Below, in pieces: positions 10,775 through 18,648 of a stretch of 64,000 nucleotides of DNA (position 1 is the stretch's first letter; each line of letters begins with the position of its first letter). The notes beneath the pieces were generated by a model. The model was not told the origin of the DNA and searched no databases. It was given only the letters and a program-made list of their open reading frames with translations. Position numbers and translations under genes: made by a program. Origin of the DNA: Pedobacter insulae (GTDB lineage: Bacteria; Bacteroidota; Bacteroidia; Sphingobacteriales; Sphingobacteriaceae); the NCBI RefSeq assembly GCF_900113525.1, contig NZ_FOPP01000006.1:62001-126000 (forward strand), given 5' to 3'.

Positions 10775-11437
10775 TTATACGTTTAAATAATTCATGAATG
10801 AATTGAACCGATCTGCTGTACCATTATCAGATTGAGTTTGATTAAAAACTGCCTTCACTTCGTATTCATAGCGTTCAAATGAAGCAATGATCCCCGAAAG
10901 CTCGGATTTATTGATCTTTAAAGTAACCTCGAGGCGTGTTGAATCGGGGAAAGAACTCACATAGGAAGAAAGTATCTGTGCATTATCAGCCTCTACTATT
11001 TGAGCCATGTGGGCCAAAGAATTATTTCTATTGTTGATGGAAAGCACAATAATACCCCCAGGCTCCTTCACAGCATACATTTCTGCTGTGCAATGGAGTA
11101 GATTATGGATAGAAACCAGACCTAAATAATTATTTTTTGCATCCAGTACGGGGACGATAGATAACTGCAGTTCATTGAACAACCTGATAATATCGTAAAC
11201 GTGAGCGCTATCGAAGACAAAGGGATTATGGATGGCTAAGGATAAACCGCCTAGTGGAGTTTCCTGATCTCTTACCTCAACCAGCTCGTCTTCCGAAACC
11301 AATCCTAAAAATTGAGTTTCATTTACAATTGGCAAGTGATAGAGCTTAAACTCACTCATCCGCTCCAAGGCCTTCCGAACTGTGTCAGATGTTTTAAGAG
11401 GGGGGATTACATTCGATATGAGCTCTATTGCTAACAT
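10775..11437 (-). CDS. CBS-domain protein with ACT-like C-terminus
   Basis: A 220-residue cytosolic protein with two CBS motifs. The first is residues about 1-57, with PPLKTSDTVRKALERM and LPIVNETQFLGLVSEDEL. The second is residues about 68-125, with IVPVLDAKNNYLGLVS. The C-terminal 75 residues (GIIVLSINNRNNSLAHMAQI and following) look like an ACT fold, an arrangement like AcuB. CBS pairs bind adenine nucleotides, so it is probably a regulator, but of what is not visible. It overlaps the upstream hydrolase stop by one base (TAATG), suggesting coupled translation, and sits just before nadK. Confidence 0.8.
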   Translation of the reverse strand: MLAIELISNVIPPLKTSDTVRKALERMSEFKLYHLPIVNETQFLGLVSEDELVEVRDQETPLGGLSLAIHNPFVFDSAHVYDIIRLFNELQLSIVPVLDAKNNYLGLVSIHNLLHCTAEMYAVKEPGGIIVLSINNRNNSLAHMAQIVEADNAQILSSYVSSFPDSTRLEVTLKINKSELSGIIASFERYEYEVKAVFNQTQSDNGTADRFNSFMNYLNV

Positions 11438-12201
11438 TATTTCAGTAATATTCTATTTAAAAATTTATCCAGATAATCATTAAAAATTTCCGGCCGCTCC
11501 ATCATCGGCGCATGGCCACATTGATCTACCCAATTTAACTCAGAATTAGGCAATAATTCGTGAAATTCAACTGCTACTTCTGGCGGGGTAATTTTATCCT
11601 GTTTACCCCATATTAATGATACTGGAATCGTTATTCTCGATAATTCTTTCGACATATTATGGCGAATGGCCGATTTTGCCAGCGCTAATATCCGAATTAC
11701 CCGGGACCTGTCATTTACTGACTTAAAAACCTCGTCTACCAATTCTTTGGTGGCCGTAGCAGGGTCGTAAAAAGTATATTCTACCTTCTCTCTTATATAG
11801 TCGTAGCTTTCTCTTCTTGGAAAAGAGCCGCCAAAAGCATTTTCATATAAGCCGGAACTTCCGGTAAGTACTAATGCCTTCACAAATTCCTGATGAGCAG
11901 CTGTAAACACTAGTCCCACATGCCCTCCAAGTGAATTACCGATTAAAACAACCTGGTTTAGTTTTCTATATTTTAAGAACCGGTGAACGTATTTAGACAA
12001 ACTTTTTACACCCAGTGTAAGCAGGGGTAAATCGTATATCGGCAAGATCGGAACCACCACATGATAATTTTTCTGGAAATGATCTAATGCAGGCTCCCAG
12101 TTACTTAACTCTCCCATTAATCCATGAAGTAACACGAGGGTTTGACCGGTACCCGCCTCGATGTATTTAAACCCATCCTCTTCTATAACTTCGTACTTCA
12201 T
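11437..12201 (-). CDS. Alpha/beta-fold hydrolase
   Basis: A 254-residue serine hydrolase without a signal peptide. The oxyanion region LLHGLMGELSNWEPAL is near residue 24. The nucleophile serine lies in GNSLGGHVGL near residue 92, the acidic residue in WGKQDKITP and the catalytic histidine in CGHAPMME. The substrate is unknown; the closest general class is the carboxylesterase/lipase group of single-domain hydrolases. It is the first of the gene run that continues through the CBS protein and nadK, and starts 84 bases after the YqeY gene. Confidence 0.83.
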   Translation of the reverse strand: MKYEVIEEDGFKYIEAGTGQTLVLLHGLMGELSNWEPALDHFQKNYHVVVPILPIYDLPLLTLGVKSLSKYVHRFLKYRKLNQVVLIGNSLGGHVGLVFTAAHQEFVKALVLTGSSGLYENAFGGSFPRRESYDYIREKVEYTFYDPATATKELVDEVFKSVNDRSRVIRILALAKSAIRHNMSKELSRITIPVSLIWGKQDKITPPEVAVEFHELLPNSELNWVDQCGHAPMMERPEIFNDYLDKFLNRILLK

Positions 12202-12285
12202 ATATATAATTATGTGTGGTTATGCTACTAAGTTAATAGAGTAAAATTAAATTAAAGCAATTATTTGTTTTTTTTTAGTATGGAG

Positions 12286-12735
12286 TTAGGCTCCCAACTG
12301 AGCTTTTACCAACTCTCCGATTAATTTTCCATCAGCTTTGCCCGCAAGCTCCTTATTTGCTATTCCCATTACCTTTCCCATTTCTTTGATAGAAGACGCC
12401 CCTGTTTCTGCTATAATCCTTGCTACTACTGCTGCAATGGCGTCACTGTCTAACTGTTGAGGTAAAAATTGGTTAATGACATCAATCTCTTCTTGCTCCA
12501 CCGCAAACAAATCTTCCCTGCCTTGATCTTTATAAATCGTTGCCGATTCTTTACGCTGTTTTACCAAACGTTGCAAGATTTTCAGCTCAGCTTCTTCTGT
12601 AAGCTCCTCTGCTTGTCCTTTCTCTGTTTTAGCAAGCAAAATCGCTGCTTTTATGGCTCTCAAACCTCTTAGCTTAGCTTGATCTTTGGCTAACATGGCT
12701 TGTTTTATTTCTTGGTCTATGGTATTTGCTATCAT
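12286..12735 (-). CDS. GatB/YqeY domain protein
   Basis: A 149-residue cytosolic protein consisting only of the YqeY domain. That domain is homologous to the C-terminal tRNA-binding part of the amidotransferase subunit GatB. The start (IDQEIKQAMLAKDQAKLRGLRAIKAA) and the end (MGKVMGIANKELAGKADGKLI) are typical. Family members are thought to contact tRNA or aminoacylation complexes, but the exact function is not established. It lies two bases after the SDR stop, so the two are co-transcribed. Confidence 0.88.
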   Translation of the reverse strand: MIANTIDQEIKQAMLAKDQAKLRGLRAIKAAILLAKTEKGQAEELTEEAELKILQRLVKQRKESATIYKDQGREDLFAVEQEEIDVINQFLPQQLDSDAIAAVVARIIAETGASSIKEMGKVMGIANKELAGKADGKLIGELVKAQLGA

Positions 12736-12737
12736 TT

Positions 12738-13496
12738 CTAATCTCTTTTAATCAAATTTCCATTTGCTTGCGCAGTTGGCATAATCAGCATATCATTGAC
12801 ATTAACGTGTGCCGGCCTGCTTACCGCAAACCAAATAGCCTCTGCAATATCTTGCGCAACTAAGGGCTCAAATCCATCATATACTTTTTTTGCCCTTGCT
12901 TCATCTCCTTTAAAGCGCACAATAGAAAACTCCGTTTCTACTGCCCCTGGATGAATCCCCGTTACTTTGATGCCATGGGGCAGCAAATCAATGCGCATCG
13001 CTTTATTTAACGCATCAACCGCATGTTTTGTAGCGCAATATACATTACCATTGGCATATACCTCTTTCCCGGCAATTGAGCCAATATTAATGATATGTCC
13101 TTTTTTGCGCTCCACCATCCAGGTCGATACAATTTTAGTAACATATAATAAGCCTTTAATGTTTGTATCGATCATGGTATCCCAATCGTCTGTATTTCCC
13201 TTGTCTATTGGATCCAAGCCTTGGCTCAAGCCTGCATTATTTATTAAAACATCTACCTTCTTCCATTGGGGAGATAAGGTTCCAAGTTTATAGGTTAATT
13301 CTTCTTTATCTCTCACATCCACCTGAAGCACTTTTACTTCTATAGTATGGCTGGTTTTTAATTGGTCAGCCAGTTGCTCCAGCAATGCTGCTCTCCGACC
13401 TACTAAAATTAAATGATAACCTTGTTCAGCAAAAGTGTGTGCACAGGCTTTACCTATACCAGAGCTGGCTCCTGTGATTAAAGCAGTTTTAGTCAT
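12738..13496 (-). CDS. SDR family NAD(P)-dependent oxidoreductase, YdfG-like
   Basis: A 252-residue short-chain dehydrogenase. The Rossmann motif TGASSGIGKAC is at residues 8-18, and NNAG lies near 90. The catalytic serine is in INIGSIAG, with the tyrosine and lysine in YCATKH near residue 155. The sequence resembles the YdfG group (serine or 3-hydroxy acid dehydrogenases), but the substrate is not fixed by sequence. A TACCTTTG -7 box and a small hairpin precede the ATG. It heads a unit with the YqeY gene. Confidence 0.85.
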   Translation of the reverse strand: MTKTALITGASSGIGKACAHTFAEQGYHLILVGRRAALLEQLADQLKTSHTIEVKVLQVDVRDKEELTYKLGTLSPQWKKVDVLINNAGLSQGLDPIDKGNTDDWDTMIDTNIKGLLYVTKIVSTWMVERKKGHIINIGSIAGKEVYANGNVYCATKHAVDALNKAMRIDLLPHGIKVTGIHPGAVETEFSIVRFKGDEARAKKVYDGFEPLVAQDIAEAIWFAVSRPAHVNVNDMLIMPTAQANGNLIKRD

Positions 13497-13499
13497 ATG

Positions 13500-13526
13500 C
13501 TATCGATATTACGATAGGCAAAGGTA
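13500..13526 (-). promoter_or_regulatory. Promoter and 5' hairpin of SDR gene
   Basis: TACCTTTG (13519-13526, minus strand) fits the -7 consensus. Immediately downstream a perfect inverted repeat CTATCG-TAATAT-CGATAG (13500-13517) would cover the expected transcription start and the short leader. It could be an operator or an mRNA hairpin. Confidence 0.5.
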
Positions 13527-13543
13527 AATTTTTTGGAGCAGAT

Positions 13544-14266
13544 TTACTCGAAAAATAAACTGAATGTAAAATGCCTAAGCTTTGCCTTTTCGATTGGGTT
13601 GGCAAAAACGGTATTTTCGTGAATTATAATGTCTTTAAATGAATGGGACACTTTTACTTCTGTAGACATCTTAAAAAAAGGAAAATAGAAATCCATGCCT
13701 GCTCCTGCTTCATAAGAAAGAAAGTTTCTTTTATTTCTAAGATTCTTTTCCTGTTCGTCTAGTATATCGATGTTACTTTGCTTTTTCTTGGAAGCCATGT
13801 CGACCGAATATTTAAGTCCGCCTAACACATAAGCCCTGAAATTCATCAACCTATTAGATTTAAGCTTCAAACTTAGCGGCATATCAATCATGGTAGCTTG
13901 TGTTTTTTTTGAAACGATTTCATCACTGCCCGCATAGGTATAATCCATAATTCGATCACTAAACACTAACGTAGGAGTAAAACGTCCGTCCACATTATTG
14001 GTAATTTTGCCATTGGCCACAAAACCTATCGCAAAGCCAGGGGTGGGCTTAGAGGAGATGGAATTAAAACTTCTCGGATCATCATTAGCGTCCGAATAGG
14101 GATCTCTCCAATTAGGATTCTTCCAAATTTTATATTCTGCCGATATATATTGAAAAGTATAGCCCCAATTGTAGGAGCCATCATCTATACCTCCTGCCCA
14201 ATTTTGAGCATTTACAACTTTTGTAGCACAAAGCAAAACAATAAAAAGGAGTGTTAATTTCTTCAT
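13544..14266 (-). CDS. porT: PorT-like T9SS / gliding outer-membrane protein
   Basis: A 240-residue protein with a signal peptide (cleavage near VVNAQ, residue 21) and a beta-barrel pattern of alternating strands. It ends in an aromatic strand (LRHFTFSLFFE). Length and the IDMPLSLKLKSNRLMNFRAY-type centre fit PorT/SprT, a component of type IX secretion and gliding. The gene directly abuts menG/ubiE (no gap), which from memory is a recurrent porT neighbourhood in Bacteroidota. With PorG at 9060 and a sorting-domain protein at 22924, it supports a working T9SS, although most of the machinery lies elsewhere. General outer-membrane beta-barrel is the fallback call. Confidence 0.75.
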   Translation of the reverse strand: MKKLTLLFIVLLCATKVVNAQNWAGGIDDGSYNWGYTFQYISAEYKIWKNPNWRDPYSDANDDPRSFNSISSKPTPGFAIGFVANGKITNNVDGRFTPTLVFSDRIMDYTYAGSDEIVSKKTQATMIDMPLSLKLKSNRLMNFRAYVLGGLKYSVDMASKKKQSNIDILDEQEKNLRNKRNFLSYEAGAGMDFYFPFFKMSTEVKVSHSFKDIIIHENTVFANPIEKAKLRHFTFSLFFE

Positions 14267-14998
14267 CTATTTGATACCGGTATAAATTGCACTTATTCCA
14301 AACGTTAAAGAGCGGTGTTTGGTATTTTTGTAGCCCACTTTTTCCATTAATGCGGTAAAGGTTTTTCCATCAGGGAAAGCTGCCACAGATTCTGGTAAAT
14401 AAGTGTAGGCTTGTTTATCTTTTGAAAATAATCTGCCAAAAAAAGGTGTAATATATTTAAAATAGAAATTATACAGTTGTTTAATAGGAAAAGCTTTAGG
14501 TTTAGAAAATTCTAAAATCACAATTTTGCCATTTGGCTTTAACACTCTCAACATATCCGACAAGCCCTTTTCAAGATTCTGATAATTTCTAACGCCAAAT
14601 GCTACCGTGATGGCATCGAAAGTATGATCTTCGAAATTTAACCCTTCAGAGTCCCCCAGTTGTACAGCGAACACCCCTGCTAAATTACGCTCCGCAATTT
14701 TTTTTTGTGCTACCGCCAACATTCCTTCAGAAATGTCTACCCCAATTATTTTTTTAGGTTTTAATATTTTGATCGATTCGAATGCGAAATCACCCGTTCC
14801 AGTGGCTACGTCCAGCATTATTTGAGGTTGTATTGCTTTCAATTCTTTAATGGCTTTTCGTCGCCAGATGATGTCAATACCCAAGGAAAGAAAGTGATTT
14901 AGGAAGTCGTAAGTACCAGAAATATTATTGAACATTTCGGCAACTTGTTCTTTTTTACTATTTGCTGTTTGGTAAGGGGTTACGTGCTGGTTTGTCAT
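14267..14998 (-). CDS. ubiE: Demethylmenaquinone methyltransferase MenG/UbiE
   Basis: A 243-residue SAM-dependent methyltransferase for the last step of menaquinone synthesis. Motifs include the class I SAM loop LDVATGTGDFA near residue 62, MFNNISGTYDFLNHFLSLG at the start, and DAITVAFGVRNYQN. An FGISAIYTGIK end is typical of the family. The protein would act at the inner face of the inner membrane. A TATCTTTA box six bases before the ATG, with TTG twenty bases further upstream, suggests a leaderless message. The downstream porT gene is in the same transcript. Confidence 0.95.
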   Translation of the reverse strand: MTNQHVTPYQTANSKKEQVAEMFNNISGTYDFLNHFLSLGIDIIWRRKAIKELKAIQPQIMLDVATGTGDFAFESIKILKPKKIIGVDISEGMLAVAQKKIAERNLAGVFAVQLGDSEGLNFEDHTFDAITVAFGVRNYQNLEKGLSDMLRVLKPNGKIVILEFSKPKAFPIKQLYNFYFKYITPFFGRLFSKDKQAYTYLPESVAAFPDGKTFTALMEKVGYKNTKHRSLTFGISAIYTGIK

Positions 14999-15004
14999 TG
15001 GCGG

Positions 15005-15035
15005 TAAAGATAGGGTTAATCTTCATTGCCAACAA
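15005..15035 (-). promoter_or_regulatory. Promoter of ubiE (leaderless candidate)
   Basis: On the minus strand TTG (15033-15035), a 20-base spacer and TATCTTTA (15005-15012, last base off consensus) lie six bases before the ATG. The expected start point coincides with the start codon. Confidence 0.5.
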
Positions 15036-15079
15036 GCGCTTAGCTCAAAAGTGATTTTTATAGTTTTTTCAAAGGCCTA

Positions 15080-15134
15080 GCTAAGTAGTAGGTAAGTAGT
15101 AACTAAGTAGTAGGTAAGTAGTAGGTAAGTGGTT
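15080..15134. repeat. 11-bp tandem repeat, five copies
   Basis: Five consecutive 11-base units close to GGTAAGTAGTA run from 15080 to 15134. They end just before the -33 region of the engB promoter, in the divergent ubiE-engB gap. Confidence 0.85.
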
Positions 15135-15136
15135 CC

Positions 15137-15167
15137 TTCGTGAAAGTAACAAAATTCCTTACCTTTG
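15137..15167 (+). promoter_or_regulatory. Promoter of engB (leaderless candidate)
   Basis: TTCG (15137-15140), a 19-base spacer and a perfect TACCTTTG -7 box (15160-15167) end four bases before the ATG at 15172. Transcription would begin at or inside the start codon. Confidence 0.65.
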
Positions 15168-15171
15168 CGTC

Positions 15172-15804
15172 ATGATCATAAAATCAGCCACATTCGTTGT
15201 AAGCAATACCAAAGTATCGGCTTTGCCCTTACCAAATATGCCGGAGTATGCCTTTATTGGCCGTTCTAATGTTGGCAAATCTTCGTTAATTAATATGTTG
15301 GTGAACCAACAAGGTTTGGCTAAAACCTCTCAACGGCCAGGAAAAACACAACTCATCAATCATTTTTTAGTGAACGAAAAATGGTATATTGTAGATTTAC
15401 CGGGTTATGGTTATGCTAAAGTTTCGAAAAGCAGCAGAGAAAAGTGGGAAAAATTTATCAGGAACTATCTTACCAAGAGGGAAAGTTTACAGTGTGTTTT
15501 CGTATTGATAGACAGCAGATTAGAGCCTCAAAAAATTGATCTGGAGTTTTGCTCATGGCTGGGTGAGTGTCAAATTCCATTTGCATTGGTTTATACCAAG
15601 GCCGACAAGCAGTCTGCTCCAAAAACGGATCAAAATGTAGCGAAGTTTAACAAAGCACTGTTAGGATGGTTTGAAGAAGTACCGCCATTCTTTATCACCT
15701 CGGCAGAAAAAGGCCAGGGTAGAGAGCAGGTTTTACAATTCGTCCAAGCAGTAAATGAAGATTTTGTGATGCCGGTTTTTACCAGTCCTGAGTCAAAAGT
15801 CTGA
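15172..15804 (+). CDS. engB: Ribosome biogenesis GTPase EngB (YihA/YsxC)
   Basis: A 210-residue GTPase needed for large-subunit ribosome maturation. The G motifs are in order: G1 GRSNVGKSSL near residue 31, the switch TSQRPGKTQ, G3 DLPGYG, G4 TKAD and G5 SAEKG. Length is usual. The promoter lies directly on the start codon, so translation is likely leaderless. The last few residues (SPESKV) are read from a repetitive AGTC-rich stretch and are probably not functional. A UbiA-family gene follows after 27 bases. Confidence 0.95.
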   Translation: MIIKSATFVVSNTKVSALPLPNMPEYAFIGRSNVGKSSLINMLVNQQGLAKTSQRPGKTQLINHFLVNEKWYIVDLPGYGYAKVSKSSREKWEKFIRNYLTKRESLQCVFVLIDSRLEPQKIDLEFCSWLGECQIPFALVYTKADKQSAPKTDQNVAKFNKALLGWFEEVPPFFITSAEKGQGREQVLQFVQAVNEDFVMPVFTSPESKV

Positions 15805-15831
15805 AGTCTGGCGTTTAATTTCTAAGCAGTA

Positions 15832-16686
15832 ATGAAAAAATATTTCTCCCTTGTTCTTTTTGCACACTCCATATTTGCGATGCCTTTTGCCTTGATTGGC
15901 TTTTTTTTAGGCGTTACTACCACTTCGAATCCTTTTAATTGGTATTTATTGGCTTTAGTAATTTTGTGCATGGTATTTGCCCGAAATGCGGCCATGGCAT
16001 TTAACAGGTACCTTGACCGGAACATTGATGCCAAGAACCCACGTACCCTCATGCGAGATATTCCGGCGGGTAAGGTTTCGGCAAATGAGGCCCTCCTGTT
16101 CGTGATCGTTAACTGTGTACTCTTTATAGCAGCCACAGCATTTATCAATCCACTTTGTTTTTATTTATCGCCGGTGGCACTGTTTGTCGTGTTATTTTAC
16201 AGCTACACCAAACGCTTTACTGCGCTTTGCCATTTGGTTTTGGGATTAGGCTTATCCCTTGCCCCTATTGGCGCCTACATTGCGGTAACAGGACATTTTA
16301 ATATCGTGCCCTTGTTTTACTCTTTTGCCGTGCTGTTTTGGGTAAGTGGGTTTGATATTATTTACGCCCTGCAAGATGAAGGTTTTGATAGGGAGGAAAA
16401 CCTCCATTCCATTCCAGCGACAATGGGCATCAAAAATGCTTTAAGATTATCGGTCGTATTACACGTTTTATCCGCTATATGCGTTATATTGCCGTTGTTC
16501 TACACAAGTTTTAGCTGGGTTTACTATATTGGCATTGCATTCTTTTGCAGCATGCTCATTTATCAGCACTTGCTGGTTAAGCCAAATGATATAAGCAAGG
16601 TAGACCGGGCATTTGCAACCACGAATGGCTATGCTTCTGTGATATTTGCAATCTGCTTTTTGGTAGATGCGTTTATAAGAAATTAA
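15832..16686 (+). CDS. UbiA-family prenyltransferase (UbiA-like/MqnP type)
   Basis: A 284-residue integral membrane prenyltransferase with about eight hydrophobic segments. Both aspartate-rich motifs are present: NRYLDRNIDAKNPRT near residue 63 and YALQDEGFDREENLHSIPA near residue 180. These bind the magnesium-prenyl diphosphate. The sequence belongs to the UbiA/MqnP-like clade rather than looking like MenA. A quinone (menaquinone) step is therefore likely, but the aromatic acceptor is inference. It follows engB and precedes an M3 peptidase by 10 bases. Confidence 0.82.
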   Translation: MKKYFSLVLFAHSIFAMPFALIGFFLGVTTTSNPFNWYLLALVILCMVFARNAAMAFNRYLDRNIDAKNPRTLMRDIPAGKVSANEALLFVIVNCVLFIAATAFINPLCFYLSPVALFVVLFYSYTKRFTALCHLVLGLGLSLAPIGAYIAVTGHFNIVPLFYSFAVLFWVSGFDIIYALQDEGFDREENLHSIPATMGIKNALRLSVVLHVLSAICVILPLFYTSFSWVYYIGIAFFCSMLIYQHLLVKPNDISKVDRAFATTNGYASVIFAICFLVDAFIRN

Positions 16687-16696
16687 AGATATAACA

Positions 16697-18403
16697 ATGA
16701 TTATTCAAAAAAAACAAAGAACCTATATCCCTCAAGACCTTAAAATTGAATGGGAAAGCTTATCGCCCATTCTAGACGAATTACTGAAAAGGGAAATCAA
16801 CAATGTTGGTGATCTGGAACAGTGGTTAAAAGATAAAAGTGAATTCGAAGCTGCCCTTGAAGAAGACTTTGCATGGCGGTACATTAAGATGAGCTGTGAT
16901 ACGGCCAACGAACAGTTAGTAAAAGATTTCCAGTATTTCGCTACAGAAATTGAACCTAAAATCTCACCGATTGGCAATGAACTGAACAAAAAATTTAGTG
17001 AAAGTCCGTTTATAGATGAATTGGACCAAGACAAATACTTTGTTTACATACGTGCGGTTAAAAAAGCTTTAGAGTTGTACCGTGAAGAAAACATTGAGCT
17101 TTTTACACAGTTGCAGGTGGCCCAGCAGAAATATCAAAGTATTACCGGAGCAATGAGCGTAAAAATTAACGATCAGGAATACACTTTAGAGCAAGCTGCA
17201 AACTTTTTAAAGGACACCGACCGCAGCGTTAGACAAAACGCCTGGGAAACAATCCAGCAACGCCGTTTAGCCGATAAAGATGAATTAAACATTTTGTTTG
17301 ATGAGCTAATTGCGATGCGACATAAAGTTGCTTTAAATGCGGGCTTTGAGAACTATCGCGACTATATGTTCCAGGCATTGGGCCGGTTTGATTATGACGC
17401 TAAAGATTGTTATGATTTTGCCGTGGCTATTGAGCAGGAAATTGTTCCTGTTTTAAAGGAGCAGGCAGAGAAAAGAGCAGACGCCCTAGGTTTAACTACC
17501 CTAAAACCATGGGATATGGAGGTTAGTACTACGGGCAAACCTGCCTTGAAACCATTTGCGAGCGGCCAGGAGTTAATTGACAAAAGCATTGACTGTTTTA
17601 CAGCAATTAGTCCAGTTTTAGGCGAGAAATTAGCCATTATGAAGGCTAACAACCTGTTCGACGTAGAAAGTAGAATGGGCAAAGCACCCGGCGGATATAA
17701 TTATCCACTTGCCGAAACCGGAGCGCCTTTTATTTTCATGAATTCTGCAAACTCTTTAAGAGATTTAACGACCATGGTGCACGAAGGTGGCCATGCAGTG
17801 CATACTTTTTTAACGGCTAACTTGGCCTTGAACGACTTTAAACATTGTCCTTCTGAAGTGGCAGAATTAGCGTCCATGAGCATGGAGTTAATCTCTATGG
17901 ACAATTGGAATATCTATTTCGATAAAGAAGAAGATTTAATCCGCGCTAAGAAAGAGCAGCTGGTTGATGTATTAAAAACATTGCCATGGGTGGCGGTTAT
18001 TGATCAGTTCCAGCACTGGATTTATACTAACCCTGATCATAATTCGGCCGATAGAGAGATTGCCTTTAAACAAATTTACAGTAGATTTGGGGCAGGCTTT
18101 GCAAATTGGGAGGGCTTTGAGCAGCAATTCGGAAATCTTTGGCAAAAACAATTACATCTTTTCGAAGTTCCATTCTATTATATTGAATATGCCATTGCAC
18201 AGCTAGGGGCCATTGCCGTTTGGAAAAATTACAAGGAAAACCCAGAACAAGCACTTGATCAATATTTAGCTGCCCTTGCTTTAGGTTACACCAAACCAAT
18301 GAATGAGATTTACGAGACTGCCGGCATCAAATTTGACTTTAGCGCGGAGTATGTGAAAGAATTGGCAGCGTTTGTAAAAGAAGAATTGGAGAAATTGGGA
18401 TAG
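16697..18403 (+). CDS. M3 family oligoendopeptidase
   Basis: A 568-residue cytosolic zinc metallopeptidase of the PepF/thimet type, cleaving short peptides. The zinc motif HEGGH (HExxH) starts at His362 in TTMVHEGGHAVHTF. The third zinc ligand is expected in the helix carrying SEVAELASMSMEL about 25 residues later. No signal peptide. Length agrees with oligoendopeptidase F. It is co-oriented with the UbiA gene ten bases upstream; the metabolic link is not evident. Confidence 0.93.
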   Translation: MIIQKKQRTYIPQDLKIEWESLSPILDELLKREINNVGDLEQWLKDKSEFEAALEEDFAWRYIKMSCDTANEQLVKDFQYFATEIEPKISPIGNELNKKFSESPFIDELDQDKYFVYIRAVKKALELYREENIELFTQLQVAQQKYQSITGAMSVKINDQEYTLEQAANFLKDTDRSVRQNAWETIQQRRLADKDELNILFDELIAMRHKVALNAGFENYRDYMFQALGRFDYDAKDCYDFAVAIEQEIVPVLKEQAEKRADALGLTTLKPWDMEVSTTGKPALKPFASGQELIDKSIDCFTAISPVLGEKLAIMKANNLFDVESRMGKAPGGYNYPLAETGAPFIFMNSANSLRDLTTMVHEGGHAVHTFLTANLALNDFKHCPSEVAELASMSMELISMDNWNIYFDKEEDLIRAKKEQLVDVLKTLPWVAVIDQFQHWIYTNPDHNSADREIAFKQIYSRFGAGFANWEGFEQQFGNLWQKQLHLFEVPFYYIEYAIAQLGAIAVWKNYKENPEQALDQYLAALALGYTKPMNEIYETAGIKFDFSAEYVKELAAFVKEELEKLG

Positions 18404-18445
18404 CAATTACCACTTAAATTAATAAATTAGCAAAAAATAAATACC

Positions 18446-18577
18446 ATGGAACAACACGAGATTACAGGAAATTTACTACCATTAATTAGTGTAGGCATAA
18501 TTTGCCTGGCAATATTTGTAACTGCATTTTCACTCACATTTTTTAGAAAAGCTGATACGAGCGATAAAAAGCATTAA
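18446..18577 (+). CDS. Small single-pass membrane protein, 43 residues
   Basis: An ATG at 18446 opens a 43-codon frame ending with TAA at 18575-18577. The polar N-terminus (MEQHEITGN) is followed by one hydrophobic segment at about residues 10-33 (LLPLISVGIICLAIFVTAFS), then a basic tail (FFRKADTSDKKH). That layout is typical of a real small membrane protein with the tail in the cytoplasm. It fills most of the gap between the M3 peptidase and the amino-acid permease. I do not recognise a family; subunit-like helpers such as CcoQ have similar shape but no specific match is visible. Confidence 0.55.
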   Translation: MEQHEITGNLLPLISVGIICLAIFVTAFSLTFFRKADTSDKKH

Positions 18578-18623
18578 GATAGTTTGTGGCGGTGGCTAAG
18601 GTTAAAAACTGATATTTTTTTTA

Positions 18624-18631
18624 TAAGTTTG
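18624..18631 (+). promoter_or_regulatory. -7 box of amino-acid permease
   Basis: TAAGTTTG fits TAnnTTTG, 17 bases before the ATG at 18649. No convincing -33 box at the right distance. Confidence 0.45.
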
Positions 18632-18648
18632 GGCAAACTAACCAATTT

